Assembly: GCA_945868805.1 (NCBI GenBank)
Contig: CAMBMO010000010.1
Coordinates: 16,765 to 80,764 of the forward strand
Direction: 5' to 3'
DNA from: Singulisphaera sp. GP187
GTDB taxonomy: Bacteria > Planctomycetota > Phycisphaerae > Phycisphaerales > SM1A02
DNA: 64,000 nt
This document shows, in pieces, positions 45,321 to 55,945 of the stretch. Within the stretch, counting starts at the first letter, position 1; each line of letters starts with the position of its first letter. Made by a program: the position numbers and the translations under genes. The notes below the pieces were generated by a model that saw only the letters and a program-made list of their open reading frames with translations, ran no database searches and was not told the DNA's origin.

Positions 45321-46654
45321 TGGATCGACATCGTCCCTTGACGAGGATCGGGAATTGCTGAATCATCGAGTGCGACTGGATGGGTCGACGCAGTGACGAC
45401 CTGCTCGTCGGAGAGGGGTGAAAAGCGACTTCCGATGATAGGAATGCGCCGATTCGGACTGTCCTGATGAGGCATGAACGGGTGGGCTGTCCAGATGATG
45501 AACAAACATCCGCCTGATGCAAGGAACATGTACTGCGAGACACCGAAATAGGTCATGATCGCCGCTGCCGCGAGGAGCAGAATCGCCACAGGAATCATCC
45601 CCTGCCAGGCGAGCTTCATCAGTTGATCGAAGCGGAAGCGAGGCAGGGTCCAGCGAATTGCCATCGTGAAGGCGACCACGAGTGTCGTCTTGCCGATCAT
45701 GATCGCCATCTGAAGGAGTACGAGTCCCAGTCCGCCAATGAGCGGGAGATCCCAGTTCCATGAAGTCGGTATCACGCCACCGACCGGATTGATGCTCCAG
45801 CCACCGAGGAAGAGCAACGCGAAGAACGCGGATCCTGTGATGACATGGAAGTACTCCGCAAGGAAAAACATTGCAAATCGCATCGACGAGTATTCCGTGT
45901 GGAATCCTCCGACGAGTTCGCTCTCCGCTTCTGCGAGATCGAAGGGTGCCCGGTTCGACTCCGCCAGCATGCAGGTATAGAACAGGATCGCAACGAGCGG
46001 TTGCTGGAGAAGGTTCCAACTGAACTGCTGTTGATGGGCGATGATGACATATGGATCAAGCGAGCCAGCGATCAAGATGACGCAGAGCAAGCAGAGTCCC
46101 ATCGGAATTTCGTAGGAGATCATCTGGGCGCTCGCGCGCAATCCGCCAAGAAACGAGAATTTGCTGTTGCTTGCCCAGCCACCGAGCGCGACGCCATAAA
46201 CACCGAGGCTGGTGATGGCGATGAGGTAGATCACTCCAACATTTAGGTTCGCTCCTGCGATCTTGACGAGTGCCGGACCAATGCCAAGGGTCGACTTGAC
46301 GATCTCCGGAAGCGTCGAGAGATCGAGAATCCCGCCCCAAGGGATGATCACGAATGCCGCCATCGCGGGAATAATGCTCAGCCCAGGCCCGAGCGTGAAG
46401 AGCACTGCGTCCGCCCCATGTGGCGTGTGTTCTTCCTTCATGATGAATTTGAGACCGTCGGCGAGCGGCTGTAGCAATCCGCGAGGGCCGACGCGATTGG
46501 GGCCGACGCGGTCCTGCATCCACGCGCTGAGTTTCCGCTCGAGCATCACGCCGTAGGCACATCCACCGAGAAGGATGTGAATCATCACCACGATGACGAT
46601 CACGTTGGTGATGAGTTGTGGCAATCCACCTGTCAGGGGAATGAGGCTAGTCAT
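45317..46654 (-). CDS. nuoH: NADH-quinone oxidoreductase subunit H
   Basis: 445 residues, about 100 longer than usual NuoH. Eight or more membrane helices and the family landmarks ERKLSAWMQDRVGPNRVGP, GLKFIMKEEHTP, ISYEIPMGL, ESNRAPFDLAEAESELVGGF and RWTLPRFRFDQLMKLAWQG. It forms the quinone-binding channel joint of complex I. No other nuo gene is in the window: carB precedes it and a small unknown gene follows. The extra length is in the early part (IPWGGILDL...) and a polar C-terminal tail (HPVALDDSAIPDP). TAGACT lies nine bases upstream. Confidence 0.96.
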   Translation of the reverse strand: MTSLIPLTGGLPQLITNVIVIVVMIHILLGGCAYGVMLERKLSAWMQDRVGPNRVGPRGLLQPLADGLKFIMKEEHTPHGADAVLFTLGPGLSIIPAMAAFVIIPWGGILDLSTLPEIVKSTLGIGPALVKIAGANLNVGVIYLIAITSLGVYGVALGGWASNSKFSFLGGLRASAQMISYEIPMGLCLLCVILIAGSLDPYVIIAHQQQFSWNLLQQPLVAILFYTCMLAESNRAPFDLAEAESELVGGFHTEYSSMRFAMFFLAEYFHVITGSAFFALLFLGGWSINPVGGVIPTSWNWDLPLIGGLGLVLLQMAIMIGKTTLVVAFTMAIRWTLPRFRFDQLMKLAWQGMIPVAILLLAAAAIMTYFGVSQYMFLASGGCLFIIWTAHPFMPHQDSPNRRIPIIGSRFSPLSDEQVVTASTHPVALDDSAIPDPRQGTMSIH

Positions 46655-46663
46655 GCGTACCGA

Positions 46664-46669
46664 AGTCTA
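46664..46669 (-). promoter_or_regulatory. Putative -10 TAGACT for nuoH
   Basis: TAGACT on the minus strand, nine bases before ATG 46654, inside the 37-base gap after carB. Confidence 0.42.
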
Positions 46670-46691
46670 TCGTTGTGTTTGGATCCGTCGT

Positions 46692-49600
46692 TCAGACTGC
46701 GAGTGGCTTCTCTGTCGGCGTGAACGGGGCTCGCGTCAAGTGCGGGAAGTAATCCTGGATCGCGCTGACATTCCATGCGCCACCTTGAAGCGCGGAAATC
46801 GCCTGCACCGCCGCGCGAGCACCCGCGACGGTGGTCATAATCGGCGTGCCAGAACGCACTGAACCTGCGCGAATGCGACCCTCGTCGGTGTGAGCACCTT
46901 TGCGCGTGGGCGTATTGATGATGAGAACGATTTCGCCAGATCGAATGAGATCGAGCACGTTTGGTCGTTGCCCTTCGGCGATCTTGGGAACGAGGTCGGA
47001 CGGGACACCGTGGCGCGCAAGAAATTCGTGAGTCCCTCGACTGGAGGTGATTGTGAAACCAATCGCAATAAGGCTTCTCGCGATGTCGATCGCCGCTGGC
47101 TTGTCGCCCTCGCGCACGCTGAGAAAGACTCTTCCGCTCGTTGGCAACTTCACTCCAGCGGCCATTTGCGCCTTGGCGAAGGCAACTGGCAGCGATCGAT
47201 CCGCGCCCATGACCTCGCCCGTCGATCGCATTTCAGGACCGAGAATCACATCGACACCCGGAAACTTGGCGAATGGGAAGACGGACTCCTTCACGGAGAA
47301 GAATTCTGTCTCTGGTGCCTCTTGGATTGCGAGTTGATCGAGCGACGCGCCCATCATGACCTTGGCCGCGACCCGAGCCCAAGAGACTCCCTTCGCCTTG
47401 CTGACAAATGGGGATGTACGCGACGCACGAGGGTTGACTTCGAGCACATAGAGCACGTCGTCCTTGCATGCCATTTGCACATTCATCAATCCGCGAACGC
47501 GAAGTCGCTTTGCGAGCGCACGCGAATTTTCGCAAATCAGATCGACCATCGATTTCGGCAAGGAATATGGCGGAATCGTGCAAGTGGAATCGCCCGAGTG
47601 GATGCCCGCCTCTTCAATGTGCTCCATCACGCCACAGACGACCGCACGGTGGTCGGAGGTGGCGATTGCAATCTGATTCGATCGACTTTCCTCGTTGGGA
47701 AGGAAGTCGGCAACGACATCGACGTCAATCTCGATCGCGTCGGAGAGAAATCGGTCGATGAGAATCGGGCGATCAGCGAGCTCGCTCGCGTCAACGGCGT
47801 TCGCCATGTAGCGACGCAAACTCGTCTCGTCGAAGCATGTCTCCATGCCACGACCGCCAAGAACATACGACGGACGAACGAGCACTGGATATCCGATGCG
47901 ACCAGCGATCTGCACGGCGTCGGCGAGACTGCGAGCGATGCCACTCGGCGGTTGATTCAGGCCAAGTTCGTCGAGCATCGCCTTGAAACGATCGCGATCC
48001 TCGGCAAGATCGATCGAGTCGATTCCAGTTCCAATCAGCGGGACGCCCGCGGCATGAAGTCCATGCGCAAGATTCAGTGGTGTCTGCCCGCCGAACTGCA
48101 CGATCACGCCAGCCACTCCACCCGTGCGGCTCTTCACATCAATGCCGCCGCCGTTGAGTCGTTCGATCACATTGAGCACATCTTCAAGCGTCAGTGGTTC
48201 GAAGAAGAGCAGATCGCTGGTGTCGTAATCGGTCGAGACAGTCTCTGGATTCGAGTTAATCATCACGCTCTCGAATCCCATGTCCGCGCAGGCGAACGCC
48301 GCCTGACAGCAGCAGTAATCGAATTCGATCCCCTGCCCGATTCGATTCGGTCCGCCACCGAGAATGACGATCTTCGGTCGCGGCGAAATGCGGATCTCAT
48401 CGTCGACGATCGCGACGCCATTGTTCGAAACGGGAGTCTCGTAGGTCGAATAGAAATACGGGGTCACGGCCTCGAATTCGGCCGCACACGTGTCGACAAG
48501 CTTGAAGACCGGCTCGATGCCAAGTCGCTTGCGATGTGCGCGCACGGCAAGGATGTTCTTCGTCGAGATTCCGCCCAGATAGAGATATGCCAGCTGCGCA
48601 TCTGAATAACCAAACTGCTTCGCTCGAAAGAGCGTTGCGGCCGGAAGGCTCTCAAGCGTTTCGTGCGCACAGAGCTGGTCTTCGAATTCGACAAGCTGGC
48701 TGATCTGATCGAGGAACCAGGGGTCGTATCCCGTGGACTGGGCGATCTGCGCCGTCGTCCAACCCATCTTGAATGCGTAGCGAACGAAGTACATGCGACC
48801 CTGGCTTGGAACCGAAAGTTTTCGGCGCAGAACTTCGTCGGGGATCGGCCAAACCGCGATCGAGCCATCCGCGAGTTCGGTGCGTGCGGCTCGGCGACCG
48901 GCGAGCCACTTGTCGTTGGCGTCGAGCCCGAGTCCGAATCGCTTGACCTCCATCGATCGGATTGCTTTTTGCAGTGCTTCTTTGAATGTTCGACCGATCG
49001 ACATCGCTTCGCCAACGCTCTTCATCTGCGTCGTCAGCGTCTCATCTGCTTCTGGGAACTTTTCAAACGTCCAGCGCGGAATCTTTACGACGACGTAATC
49101 GATCGATGGCTCGAAGCACGCGCTCGTCGTGCCGGTGATGTCGTTTCGAAGTTCGTCGAGCGAGTACCCCACCGCGAGTTTCGCGGCGATGCGCGCGATT
49201 GGAAATCCCGTCGCCTTCGACGCGAGTGCGGACGAACGCGAAACGCGCGGATTCATCTCGATGACGATCATTCGACCGTCCGCCGGATTGACCGCGAACT
49301 GCACATTTGATCCGCCAGTCTCGACTCCGACACTTCGCATGATCGCAAAGGCCGCATCCCGCATCCGCTGATATTCCCGGTCGGTGAGTGTCTGAATCGG
49401 CGCGACGGTGATCGAATCGCCGGTGTGGACTCCCATCGCATCGATGTTCTCGATCGAACAGACGACGATGCAATTGTCCTTGTGATCGCGAACGACTTCG
49501 AGCTCGTACTCCTTCCATCCGAGTGCGCTCTGGTCGATGAGCACCTGCCCGATCATGCTGGCGGCGATCCCTCGACGGACGATCTCTTCGAATTCTTCTA

Positions 49601-50168
49601 GGTTGTATGCGACACCGCCACCACTGCCGCCGAGGGTAAACGCGGGACGAATGATCGCGGGAAGACCGATCTCTTCCAAGTACACGCGCGCGTCCTCGAA
49701 GTTTGTGACGGTGCGCGATTTGGCCTGATGCAATCCGAGCCGGGTGACGATCTCGCGAAAGGCTTCGCGATCTTCGGCACGGCGGATCGCTTCACGCGAG
49801 GCGCCAATCATCTCGACGCCATATTTCTCGAAGACTCCATTGTCGTGCAGAATGCACGCGCAGTTCAGCGCGGTCTGCCCGCCGATCGTCGGAAGCACTG
49901 CGTCGACGGGATACCCAAGCGCCTTTTCCTTCGCGAGGATTCGCTCGATCGCCTCGGGAGTGATGGGCTCTATATATGTTCGGTCGCTGAGCCCCGGATC
50001 GGTCATGATCGTCGCAGGGTTCGAGTTGACGAGGACGACGCGGTACCCCTCTTCGCGCAGGGCCTTGCACGCTTGCGTTCCCGAGTAGTCAAACTCGCAT
50101 CCTTGGCCAATGACGATGGGGCCAGAGCCGATCAGGAGTATTGTGTGAATGTCGGTTCGTCGTGGCAT
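46692..50168 (-). CDS. carB: Carbamoyl-phosphate synthase large subunit
   Basis: 1158 residues, somewhat longer than the usual ~1070. Two ATP-grasp halves: [20 protein letters not shown] in the first and [20 protein letters not shown] in the second, plus [19 protein letters not shown] and [19 protein letters not shown], and a C-terminal MGS-type allosteric domain with [10 protein letters not shown]. Extra length includes [19 protein letters not shown] after the first half. ATG 50168 is preferred over GTG 50195, which would overlap the putative promoter. Divergent from the acyltransferase; carA is elsewhere. Confidence 0.96.
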   Translation of the reverse strand: MPRRTDIHTILLIGSGPIVIGQGCEFDYSGTQACKALREEGYRVVLVNSNPATIMTDPGLSDRTYIEPITPEAIERILAKEKALGYPVDAVLPTIGGQTALNCACILHDNGVFEKYGVEMIGASREAIRRAEDREAFREIVTRLGLHQAKSRTVTNFEDARVYLEEIGLPAIIRPAFTLGGSGGGVAYNLEEFEEIVRRGIAASMIGQVLIDQSALGWKEYELEVVRDHKDNCIVVCSIENIDAMGVHTGDSITVAPIQTLTDREYQRMRDAAFAIMRSVGVETGGSNVQFAVNPADGRMIVIEMNPRVSRSSALASKATGFPIARIAAKLAVGYSLDELRNDITGTTSACFEPSIDYVVVKIPRWTFEKFPEADETLTTQMKSVGEAMSIGRTFKEALQKAIRSMEVKRFGLGLDANDKWLAGRRAARTELADGSIAVWPIPDEVLRRKLSVPSQGRMYFVRYAFKMGWTTAQIAQSTGYDPWFLDQISQLVEFEDQLCAHETLESLPAATLFRAKQFGYSDAQLAYLYLGGISTKNILAVRAHRKRLGIEPVFKLVDTCAAEFEAVTPYFYSTYETPVSNNGVAIVDDEIRISPRPKIVILGGGPNRIGQGIEFDYCCCQAAFACADMGFESVMINSNPETVSTDYDTSDLLFFEPLTLEDVLNVIERLNGGGIDVKSRTGGVAGVIVQFGGQTPLNLAHGLHAAGVPLIGTGIDSIDLAEDRDRFKAMLDELGLNQPPSGIARSLADAVQIAGRIGYPVLVRPSYVLGGRGMETCFDETSLRRYMANAVDASELADRPILIDRFLSDAIEIDVDVVADFLPNEESRSNQIAIATSDHRAVVCGVMEHIEEAGIHSGDSTCTIPPYSLPKSMVDLICENSRALAKRLRVRGLMNVQMACKDDVLYVLEVNPRASRTSPFVSKAKGVSWARVAAKVMMGASLDQLAIQEAPETEFFSVKESVFPFAKFPGVDVILGPEMRSTGEVMGADRSLPVAFAKAQMAAGVKLPTSGRVFLSVREGDKPAAIDIARSLIAIGFTITSSRGTHEFLARHGVPSDLVPKIAEGQRPNVLDLIRSGEIVLIINTPTRKGAHTDEGRIRAGSVRSGTPIMTTVAGARAAVQAISALQGGAWNVSAIQDYFPHLTRAPFTPTEKPLAV

Positions 50169-50195
50169 TGCGTGATCAATCCAAATTCGCTCCAC

Positions 50196-50201
50196 TATAA
50201 C
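50196..50201. promoter_or_regulatory. Overlapping divergent -10 elements
   Basis: TATAAC faces the acyltransferase gene (17 bases before its ATG), and the same spot read on the other strand gives TATAGT about 25 bases before the carB ATG. The two promoters would exclude each other. Confidence 0.35.
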
Positions 50202-50218
50202 GAGAAATCCCGATCCAT

Positions 50219-50863
50219 ATGCTCGATTTTCTTCGACGACGAATCCAATCCAACGCCTTCATGGGAGGGGTGCATTTGGTCGCATGCTGGTACGCGAGAA
50301 TCGTCCACCGACTGCGCGTGGAAGGGGTCCATCCTGGGACGATTCCGAGCGACCGACTGATCGTGATTGCGAATCACGTCTCTGGCATCGACGCGGTGAT
50401 GCTTCAAGTGGCACTCCCGAGGGAGATTCGCTGGATGATGGAACGACAGATGATGCCGGCGTCATTCGATTGGCTCTGGCGGCGCATCCGAGCTATCCCT
50501 GTCGAGTCCTCGGGCGCAACGACCGCGCTTCGCGAATCCTTTCGGCATCTCAACGGCGGCGGCGTCCTTGGCATCTTTCCCGAAGGCCAGATCGGTCGAC
50601 CGCCCGGACGCATCCAGGTTTTTCGACCTGGACTCGCGCAGATCTCCGCGCGAACGCGATCGTCCGTCGCGGTGTTCGTGCTCGACGGCATTGCGCCCTG
50701 CGGGAACCCTTTTTGGAGTCTTGTTCGGCCGAGCCGCGCACGGGTGCGATTGCTTGCGGTGATCCCGCCGCCAGTTGCGGGCGAGGAAAGTGCGTGGACG
50801 CTTGGCATTCGCGAGCAGATGGCGAGGGCACTCGGCGCATCGGTCGATGTCGCGCACAAGTGA
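50219..50863 (+). CDS. PlsC-like 1-acylglycerol-3-phosphate acyltransferase
   Basis: 214 residues. The acyltransferase HX4D motif is NHVSGID, followed by WMMERQMMP and [14 protein letters not shown], the glycerol-phosphate-binding FPEG block. PlsC-type enzymes add the second acyl chain in phospholipid synthesis; other lysophospholipid or ornithine-lipid acyltransferases share these motifs. Followed after 24 bases by ruvA. Confidence 0.9.
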   Translation: MLDFLRRRIQSNAFMGGVHLVACWYARIVHRLRVEGVHPGTIPSDRLIVIANHVSGIDAVMLQVALPREIRWMMERQMMPASFDWLWRRIRAIPVESSGATTALRESFRHLNGGGVLGIFPEGQIGRPPGRIQVFRPGLAQISARTRSSVAVFVLDGIAPCGNPFWSLVRPSRARVRLLAVIPPPVAGEESAWTLGIREQMARALGASVDVAHK

Positions 50864-50871
50864 CGAACGGA

Positions 50872-50877
50872 TAACCT
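50872..50877 (+). promoter_or_regulatory. Putative -10 TAACCT for ruvA
   Basis: TAACCT ten bases before ATG 50888; no clear ribosome site. Confidence 0.35.
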
Positions 50878-50887
50878 CATCCCGAAG

Positions 50888-51592
50888 ATGATCAGCCGGA
50901 TCGAAGGAATTCTCGAATCGGTGCAGGACACGAGTGCGCTCGTCGTCGTCGGGGATCTGGTCTACGAGATTTCGGTGCCCGCGTCGGACATCCCAGAGCT
51001 GTTCGGGCGCATAGGAGATCGGGTGACTTTTCACACACTTCACTATCTCGAATCGCAAGGACAGGGTTCGAGTTTCTGGCCAAAGCTCATCGGATTCCGC
51101 AGTGCGGGCGATCGGTCATTCTTCGAGCTCGTCACGACCGTCAAGGGGATCGGTGTGCGAAGGGCTCTGCGTGCGCTCACCGTTCCGTTTGCGCGTGTCG
51201 CAGAGGCGATTGTGATGAAGGATCTCGCATTGCTCATGAGTTTGCCCGAGATTGGGCGCAAGACGGCAGAAACGATGGTGCTCGAACTGCGCGACAAGAT
51301 GGATGCGTTTGCGACGCCTCGCGAGAAGCTGGCGGGTCATGCGGTCAAGGCAGGCCAACGAGGCAAAATAGCCAGCTCATCGAAGCCAACCGAATCAGCG
51401 AAGGGTGGCGGCGGGACCACCGCGCTTACGGCGAGCACGATCATGGATGCGATGAATGTGCTCGTCCAACTCGGCGAGAACCGAATGGATGCGCGTGCGC
51501 TCATCGATCTCGCGATTGAGCGAGAACCTGATCTTGCCAGCGCGAACACGCTCGTCGCCGCGGCACTCGCGGCGAAGGGGATCGCCAAATGA
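50888..51592 (+). CDS. ruvA: Holliday junction helicase subunit RuvA
   Basis: 234 residues. N-terminal OB domain MISRIEGILESVQDTSALV, tandem helix-hairpin-helix (LVTTVKGIGVRRALRAL and LMSLPEIGRKTAETMVLEL), a flexible Lys/Ser/Gly linker and a small C-terminal three-helix domain (MNVLVQLGENRMDARALI) that contacts RuvB. No ruvB or ruvC here; ruvX, another resolvase-fold protein, is two genes on. The stop overlaps the next start (ATGA). Confidence 0.95.
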   Translation: MISRIEGILESVQDTSALVVVGDLVYEISVPASDIPELFGRIGDRVTFHTLHYLESQGQGSSFWPKLIGFRSAGDRSFFELVTTVKGIGVRRALRALTVPFARVAEAIVMKDLALLMSLPEIGRKTAETMVLELRDKMDAFATPREKLAGHAVKAGQRGKIASSSKPTESAKGGGGTTALTASTIMDAMNVLVQLGENRMDARALIDLAIEREPDLASANTLVAAALAAKGIAK

Positions 51593-52707
51593 GTAACAGC
51601 CAAGTGAGTGGCGAAGGCGCGCATCGCTACGCCATGATCATGGCGGGTGGATCGGGGACGCGGCTCTGGCCAATGAGTCGCGCGAATCGGCCGAAGCAAT
51701 TGTTGCCGCTCTTCGGCGGGAGGACCCTGCTTCAAATCAGCGGAGACCGTCTCGAGGGCCTGGTCGCGAAGGATCGCCGACTCGTTTGCGCTTCACGTGG
51801 ATACGAGGCAGACGTTCTCGCCTCGATCGCTGGACTTTCGAAGGCGAACTTTCTCGGCGAACCCGTTGGCCGCGACACGCTGAACGCAGTTGGGTTCGCC
51901 GCGGCGGTGCTTGTGGCGCGTAATCCTGATGCGGTCTTCGCAGTGCTGACGAGCGATCACATCATCGAACCACAAGAAATCTTCGCGCAGAAGTTGGATC
52001 TCGGTTTTCGACTCGTCGAAGCGGACCCGAAGCGCATGGTGACTTTCTCGATTACACCGACGCATGCCGCGACGGGATATGGATATGTCGAGCGCGGCGA
52101 TGGGATCGAAGGTGGAAAATTCGAAGGTGCGTTCCGTGCGAAGCGCTTCGTCGAGAAACCAGACGAGGCGCGAGCGAGCGAGTATCTCAAGAGTGCCGAC
52201 TTCGGCTGGAACAGTGGGACATTCGTCTTTCATGCGCGTACGGTGATGAACGCGATTGGATGGTTCCAGCCAGCGACTGCCGCAGGGCTTGCGCGCATCG
52301 GCGCCGCGTGGGGAACGCCGAGCGCGGCGAAGGTCGTCGACGAGGTCTATCCGACACTCGCCAAGACCAGCGTGGATTACGCGATGATGGAGCCCGCGTC
52401 GCGCGATGCGCGCATTCAGATTTGCGTTGTCCCGATGCCGGTCTCGTGGCGCGATGTTGGCAGTTGGCCTGCGTACAGCGAGACGCTGTCGGCGGACGGG
52501 TACGGCAATCGAACGAATGCGCAGGTGGCGCACATCGATTCGAAGGACGTTGTGGTGGTCAGCGACGATCCAAAGCATCTTGTTGCGACTATTGGTCTCG
52601 AGGGGATCGTCGTCGTGCATACACGTGATGCGACGCTCATCTGCCGTGCAGATCAGGCGGAGCGTGTCAAAGACCTCGCGGGGCGCGTGCCTCCACACCT
52701 TCGGTAA
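51589..52707 (+). CDS. manC: Mannose-1-phosphate guanylyltransferase
   Basis: 372 residues. Nucleotidyltransferase signature MIMAGGSGTRLWPMSRANRPKQLLPL, then LTSDHIIEPQE, TGYGYVERG, RFVEKPDEARASEYL, FGWNSGTFVF and WRDVGSWPAY. It makes GDP-mannose, a precursor for polysaccharides, which ties in with the exopolysaccharide locus, though it is located with recombination genes. There is no C-terminal isomerase domain, so it is the short form. Coupled to ruvA. Confidence 0.92.
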   Translation: MSNSQVSGEGAHRYAMIMAGGSGTRLWPMSRANRPKQLLPLFGGRTLLQISGDRLEGLVAKDRRLVCASRGYEADVLASIAGLSKANFLGEPVGRDTLNAVGFAAAVLVARNPDAVFAVLTSDHIIEPQEIFAQKLDLGFRLVEADPKRMVTFSITPTHAATGYGYVERGDGIEGGKFEGAFRAKRFVEKPDEARASEYLKSADFGWNSGTFVFHARTVMNAIGWFQPATAAGLARIGAAWGTPSAAKVVDEVYPTLAKTSVDYAMMEPASRDARIQICVVPMPVSWRDVGSWPAYSETLSADGYGNRTNAQVAHIDSKDVVVVSDDPKHLVATIGLEGIVVVHTRDATLICRADQAERVKDLAGRVPPHLR

Positions 52708-52713
52708 CCGCGC

Positions 52714-53127
52714 ATGCGCTACCTCGCGATTGATCTTGGCGACCGACGCACTGGAGTCGCCTGCGGCGATGACATTCTCAGGTTGCCCGCGCCAATCGAG
52801 GTAATCGACGCGACGACGCGCGAAGTGCTGTTGTCGCGACTGGAGAAACTGGTGCGCGAATACGGACCCGATGCGTTGGTTGTCGGATTACCAGTGAACA
52901 TGGATGGCACCGAAGGTCCACGCGCGAAGATGGCAAGAGAGTTTGCAGATGTGTGCGCGACGCGGTTCGCGATCACGGCGATCATGCAAGATGAACGATT
53001 GACGAGTTTCGCAGCGGAGAGTTCGCTCAACCGCAGCGGCAAGACGCATGGTCAGAAGAAGAAGATTCGCGACGCGCTCGCCGCGTGCGAAGTGTTGAAG
53101 GATTTCTTCGGGCGACGGTCCGAGTGA
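52714..53127 (+). CDS. ruvX: Holliday junction resolvase-like RuvX (YqgF)
   Basis: 137 residues, normal length. RNase H-like fold with LAIDLGDRRTGVACGD (first catalytic Asp), LVVGLPVNMDGTEGP, MQDERLTSF and the C-terminal KIRDALAACEVLKDF (last Asp). In E. coli YqgF acts in 16S rRNA 5'-end processing. Follows the guanylyltransferase by six bases. Confidence 0.94.
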   Translation: MRYLAIDLGDRRTGVACGDDILRLPAPIEVIDATTREVLLSRLEKLVREYGPDALVVGLPVNMDGTEGPRAKMAREFADVCATRFAITAIMQDERLTSFAAESSLNRSGKTHGQKKKIRDALAACEVLKDFFGRRSE

Positions 53128-53143
53128 TCCCGTTTTCGTCTAC

Positions 53144-53202
53144 CCCCCTGTTACGGGCAAAACATGATGCTGCAGCACTCAATTCTGCCCGTAACACGGG
53201 GG
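53144..53202. repeat. Inverted repeat next to a pseudogene
   Basis: CCCCCTGTTACGGGCA (53144-53159) and TGCCCGTAACACGGGGG (53186-53202) are inverted copies differing by one extra base, around a 26-base loop. It lies between ruvX and a decayed gene. A terminator (no T-run) or a small element end are both possible. Confidence 0.7.
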
Positions 53203-53240
53203 TCGCGTTTCGTACGCCGCTGCGCGTCAGTTACGTTGCG

Positions 53241-53685
53241 ATGGCACAAGACCCAACGAGTGACCTTGAGCGGGCGGTCGAGGTCCTGCGAATACACGGC
53301 ATCAGGGTGATTGTCATCGGCGGGCAGGCCGAAGCACTGCACGGAAGCCCCCGATTCACGCAAGACATCGCTCGATGCGGATTTACGAACTGCGCAGGGA
53401 CGAGTCGAAGTTCGCTTTGACGCTCGCCTGCTCGATGGACTTGAGGACATGACCCTTTCGCTTCCGGACTTTGATCTCGATCTGATCGCGAATGTTGCGC
53501 CGATCGGAGGATTCTCTGCTCTCGTGGCACGGAGTGTTTCGATGCAGATTGGTGCAGAGGAAGTGCGCGTCATGGCACTCGACGATCTCATTCGAGTCAA
53601 GGAGTTCCTGCGTCGTCTAAAGGACATCGAGGCATTGCGCTATTTTTACGCAATTCGCGATCAACAGGGTGGCGCAGCTCCTTAG
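53241..53685 (+). pseudogene. Nucleotidyltransferase (AbiEii/DUF6036-like) remnant
   Basis: From ATG 53241 one frame reads AVEVLRIHGIRVIVIGGQAEALHGSPRFTQDI, the N-terminal part of minimal nucleotidyltransferases with the G-x-A-x-x-x-HG-x-x-R-x-T-x-D pattern, but it then hits a stop at 53418-53420. From about 53390 the +1 frame continues the family: [19 protein letters not shown] and [19 protein letters not shown] to a stop at 53685. The stretch that should hold the second catalytic Asp and following helices is missing, so an internal deletion with frame change has destroyed the gene. Such proteins often act in toxin-antitoxin or abortive-infection pairs. Confidence 0.72.
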
Positions 53686-53748
53686 GCCAGCGCGCGGGCG
53701 CATTCGACGCGTACCACCTTGTTGCAGACGCGCGGTCGCGCACAGCCG

Positions 53749-53754
53749 TAGCCT
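53749..53754 (+). promoter_or_regulatory. Putative -10 TAGCCT, leaderless-type
   Basis: TAGCCT eight bases before GTG 53763; no ribosome site. Confidence 0.42.
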
Positions 53755-53762
53755 CTCGAACT

Positions 53763-55898
53763 GTGATCCCCCCGCCCAATCGACTCGGCTCGTCAACGAG
53801 TCCATACCTGCTGCAACACGCGCACAATCCGGTCGACTGGTATCCGTGGGGTGACGAAGCAATCGCGGCCGCGAAGGCGCAGGACAAGCCGATCTTTTTA
53901 AGCATCGGATACTCGACCTGCTACTGGTGCCACGTGATGGAACGCGAAGTTTTCGAGAGCGCGGAAATCGCCGCGCTGATGAACACCGCGTTCATCAACA
54001 TCAAAGTCGACCGCGAGCAGCGACCGGATCTCGACGAGATCTACATGACCGCGACTCAGTTGATGACGGGGCATGGTGGATGGCCCAACAGTCTGTTCCT
54101 CACCCCCGACCTTCGACCATTTTTCGCAGGCACATACTTCGGTGCGGTGGACGTGGATGGTCGCCCTGGGTTTCCAACGCTCGTTGCAAACATCTCACAG
54201 GCGTGGACGACGCGGCGGACGGAACTTGAGGCTGCGGCACTGCGCGCGGCGAATGCGATCGCGCGGGTCGTACACGATCAGCCAGACTTAGCCATCGGCG
54301 GGGCGGCAGGTGATGCGAGTAACGATGCCACGACCGCGATTATCGACGACGCGATCGCGCAACTCGCGTCGCGATACGACAACAAACATGGTGGATTTGG
54401 CGGAGCGCCGAAATTTCCGCAGGACTTCTTCTATGAGTTTCTGTTGGATTCGCATGCCAAAGCGAGCGCGACCGAATCACGCACGATGGCAGTGACGACA
54501 CTCGCCAAGATGGCGCAGGGTGGGATCCACGATCATGTCGGTGGCGGATTCCATCGATATAGCGTCGACGCAGAGTGGAAAGTCCCCCACTTCGAGAAGA
54601 TGCTCTACAACCAGGCGCAGCTTTCTCGGGCGTATGTGGCTGGATTTGCGGCCAGTGGCGACGCGTCCTTCGCCCATACCGCGCGCGACACGATCGGCTG
54701 GGTGTTGCGCTGCATGACTTCTTGCGAAGGTGGTTTCTATAGCGCGCTCGACGCCGAGACCGACGCCGTCGAAGGCGCGTACTTCGTATGGAACCGCACT
54801 GAACTCGAGCGCGTGCTCGGCGAAGAACGGCTCGCGACCTTCGACCGACTCTTCACGCTCGAACCTGTGCCGATTTTTCGTGGACACAAGCATCCTGATG
54901 GTGGCGTCTCGTGCATGCGCGCACCTGCTGGCAACGCGCGCGGGCAAATCGACGCGGTGCTTGCCGTGCTTCTTGCCGAGCGCGATCAACGCGCCTTGCC
55001 ACGACTCGACGACAAGGTGATCGCAAGCTGGAACGGCATGATGATCGGCGCCCTTGCGATGGCGGGGCGCGTACTCGGCGATGAATCGTTCACTGCTGCA
55101 GCGGAGCGTGCGGGGCGGTTCGTCCTCGAAAACATGCGCACGCCCGACGGCGGACTCTGGCGCACGTGGCGGCGTGGCATCGCGGATCAGCGCGCTTTCT
55201 TCGAGGACTATGCATTCGTCATGGGAGGTCTGCTCGAACTCTTCCAGACGACGCGCGACGAATCGTGGCTCGCGGAAGCTTCGGCTCTCGCGCGCATTGC
55301 CGATGAACGATTCCTCGACGCGGAGTCAGGCGGATACTTCGCGACCGAGCCGAGCGCCGATCTCATCGCGCGTGCCAAACAAGCGCAAGATGGAGCGATT
55401 CCGTCTGGGAACTCGGCGATGCTGCACAATCTCGTCGGCCTCTGGCGTGCGACGCATGAAGATGTCTGGCGTGATCGCATCGAGAGCCTCTTGCACGCAT
55501 TCGGATCTGCGGTTTCGAGCGCGCCGGCTGGTCACATTCACTTGGTGCATGGCTTGGCGCGTTGGCTTGAAGCGAAAGAACGAGAATCGGTCGTCGCCGT
55601 CGATGTCGCGTGGTCGAGAGCGTCGCTCGCCACCGACGGCACAATTCCCATCACCATCGACTTCTCGATCGCTGCGGGATGGCACATCGATGCGAGTGTG
55701 GTAACGATTTCGATTCGTGGCCACGATTCGCGAGCGATCGATTCGGTGAAGATGCCGGCGCCCGTCCTAAAGGGTCGAGTACGAATCGCTGCGACGGCTC
55801 GGGTCGCTGGTCCCGCCGAACTCGTCGTGCGATTCCATCCTTGCAATGCGACGGAGTGTCTCGCGCCCGTCGATCGCGTGTTTGGATTGCAGTCGTAG
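53763..55898 (+). CDS. DUF255 thioredoxin-domain protein (YyaL-like)
   Basis: 711 residues from a GTG start. N-terminal DUF255 thioredoxin-like domain with [20 protein letters not shown], the redox pair C53/C56 in [15 protein letters not shown] and [15 protein letters not shown]; then a large alpha/alpha-barrel region ([38 protein letters not shown]). The last ~80 residues form a beta-rich domain ([19 protein letters not shown]...) resembling the N-terminal domain of DsbD, an addition not found in all family members. Function of the family is unclear. Flanked on both sides by decayed nucleotidyltransferase modules. Confidence 0.9.
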   Translation: MIPPPNRLGSSTSPYLLQHAHNPVDWYPWGDEAIAAAKAQDKPIFLSIGYSTCYWCHVMEREVFESAEIAALMNTAFINIKVDREQRPDLDEIYMTATQLMTGHGGWPNSLFLTPDLRPFFAGTYFGAVDVDGRPGFPTLVANISQAWTTRRTELEAAALRAANAIARVVHDQPDLAIGGAAGDASNDATTAIIDDAIAQLASRYDNKHGGFGGAPKFPQDFFYEFLLDSHAKASATESRTMAVTTLAKMAQGGIHDHVGGGFHRYSVDAEWKVPHFEKMLYNQAQLSRAYVAGFAASGDASFAHTARDTIGWVLRCMTSCEGGFYSALDAETDAVEGAYFVWNRTELERVLGEERLATFDRLFTLEPVPIFRGHKHPDGGVSCMRAPAGNARGQIDAVLAVLLAERDQRALPRLDDKVIASWNGMMIGALAMAGRVLGDESFTAAAERAGRFVLENMRTPDGGLWRTWRRGIADQRAFFEDYAFVMGGLLELFQTTRDESWLAEASALARIADERFLDAESGGYFATEPSADLIARAKQAQDGAIPSGNSAMLHNLVGLWRATHEDVWRDRIESLLHAFGSAVSSAPAGHIHLVHGLARWLEAKERESVVAVDVAWSRASLATDGTIPITIDFSIAAGWHIDASVVTISIRGHDSRAIDSVKMPAPVLKGRVRIAATARVAGPAELVVRFHPCNATECLAPVDRVFGLQS

Positions 55899-55945
55899 GA
55901 GACCGCGAGACTCTTTCTGGGGGCACTTCTTCGTCATCGGCACGC

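Noticed and set aside
44651..45361. 236-codon plus-strand frame over the radA start and terminator region
   Set aside because: Ser/Arg/Thr-rich with no domain; it crosses the 5' end of radA, a clear minus-strand terminator and the small nuoH-coupled gene.
46890..48605. 571-codon open frame opposite carB
   Set aside because: It is antisense to a well-supported gene, has no recognisable domain and reflects the codon bias of carB. Similar mirror frames at 30338-31651, 32273-33727 and 59933-60973 were dropped for the same reason.
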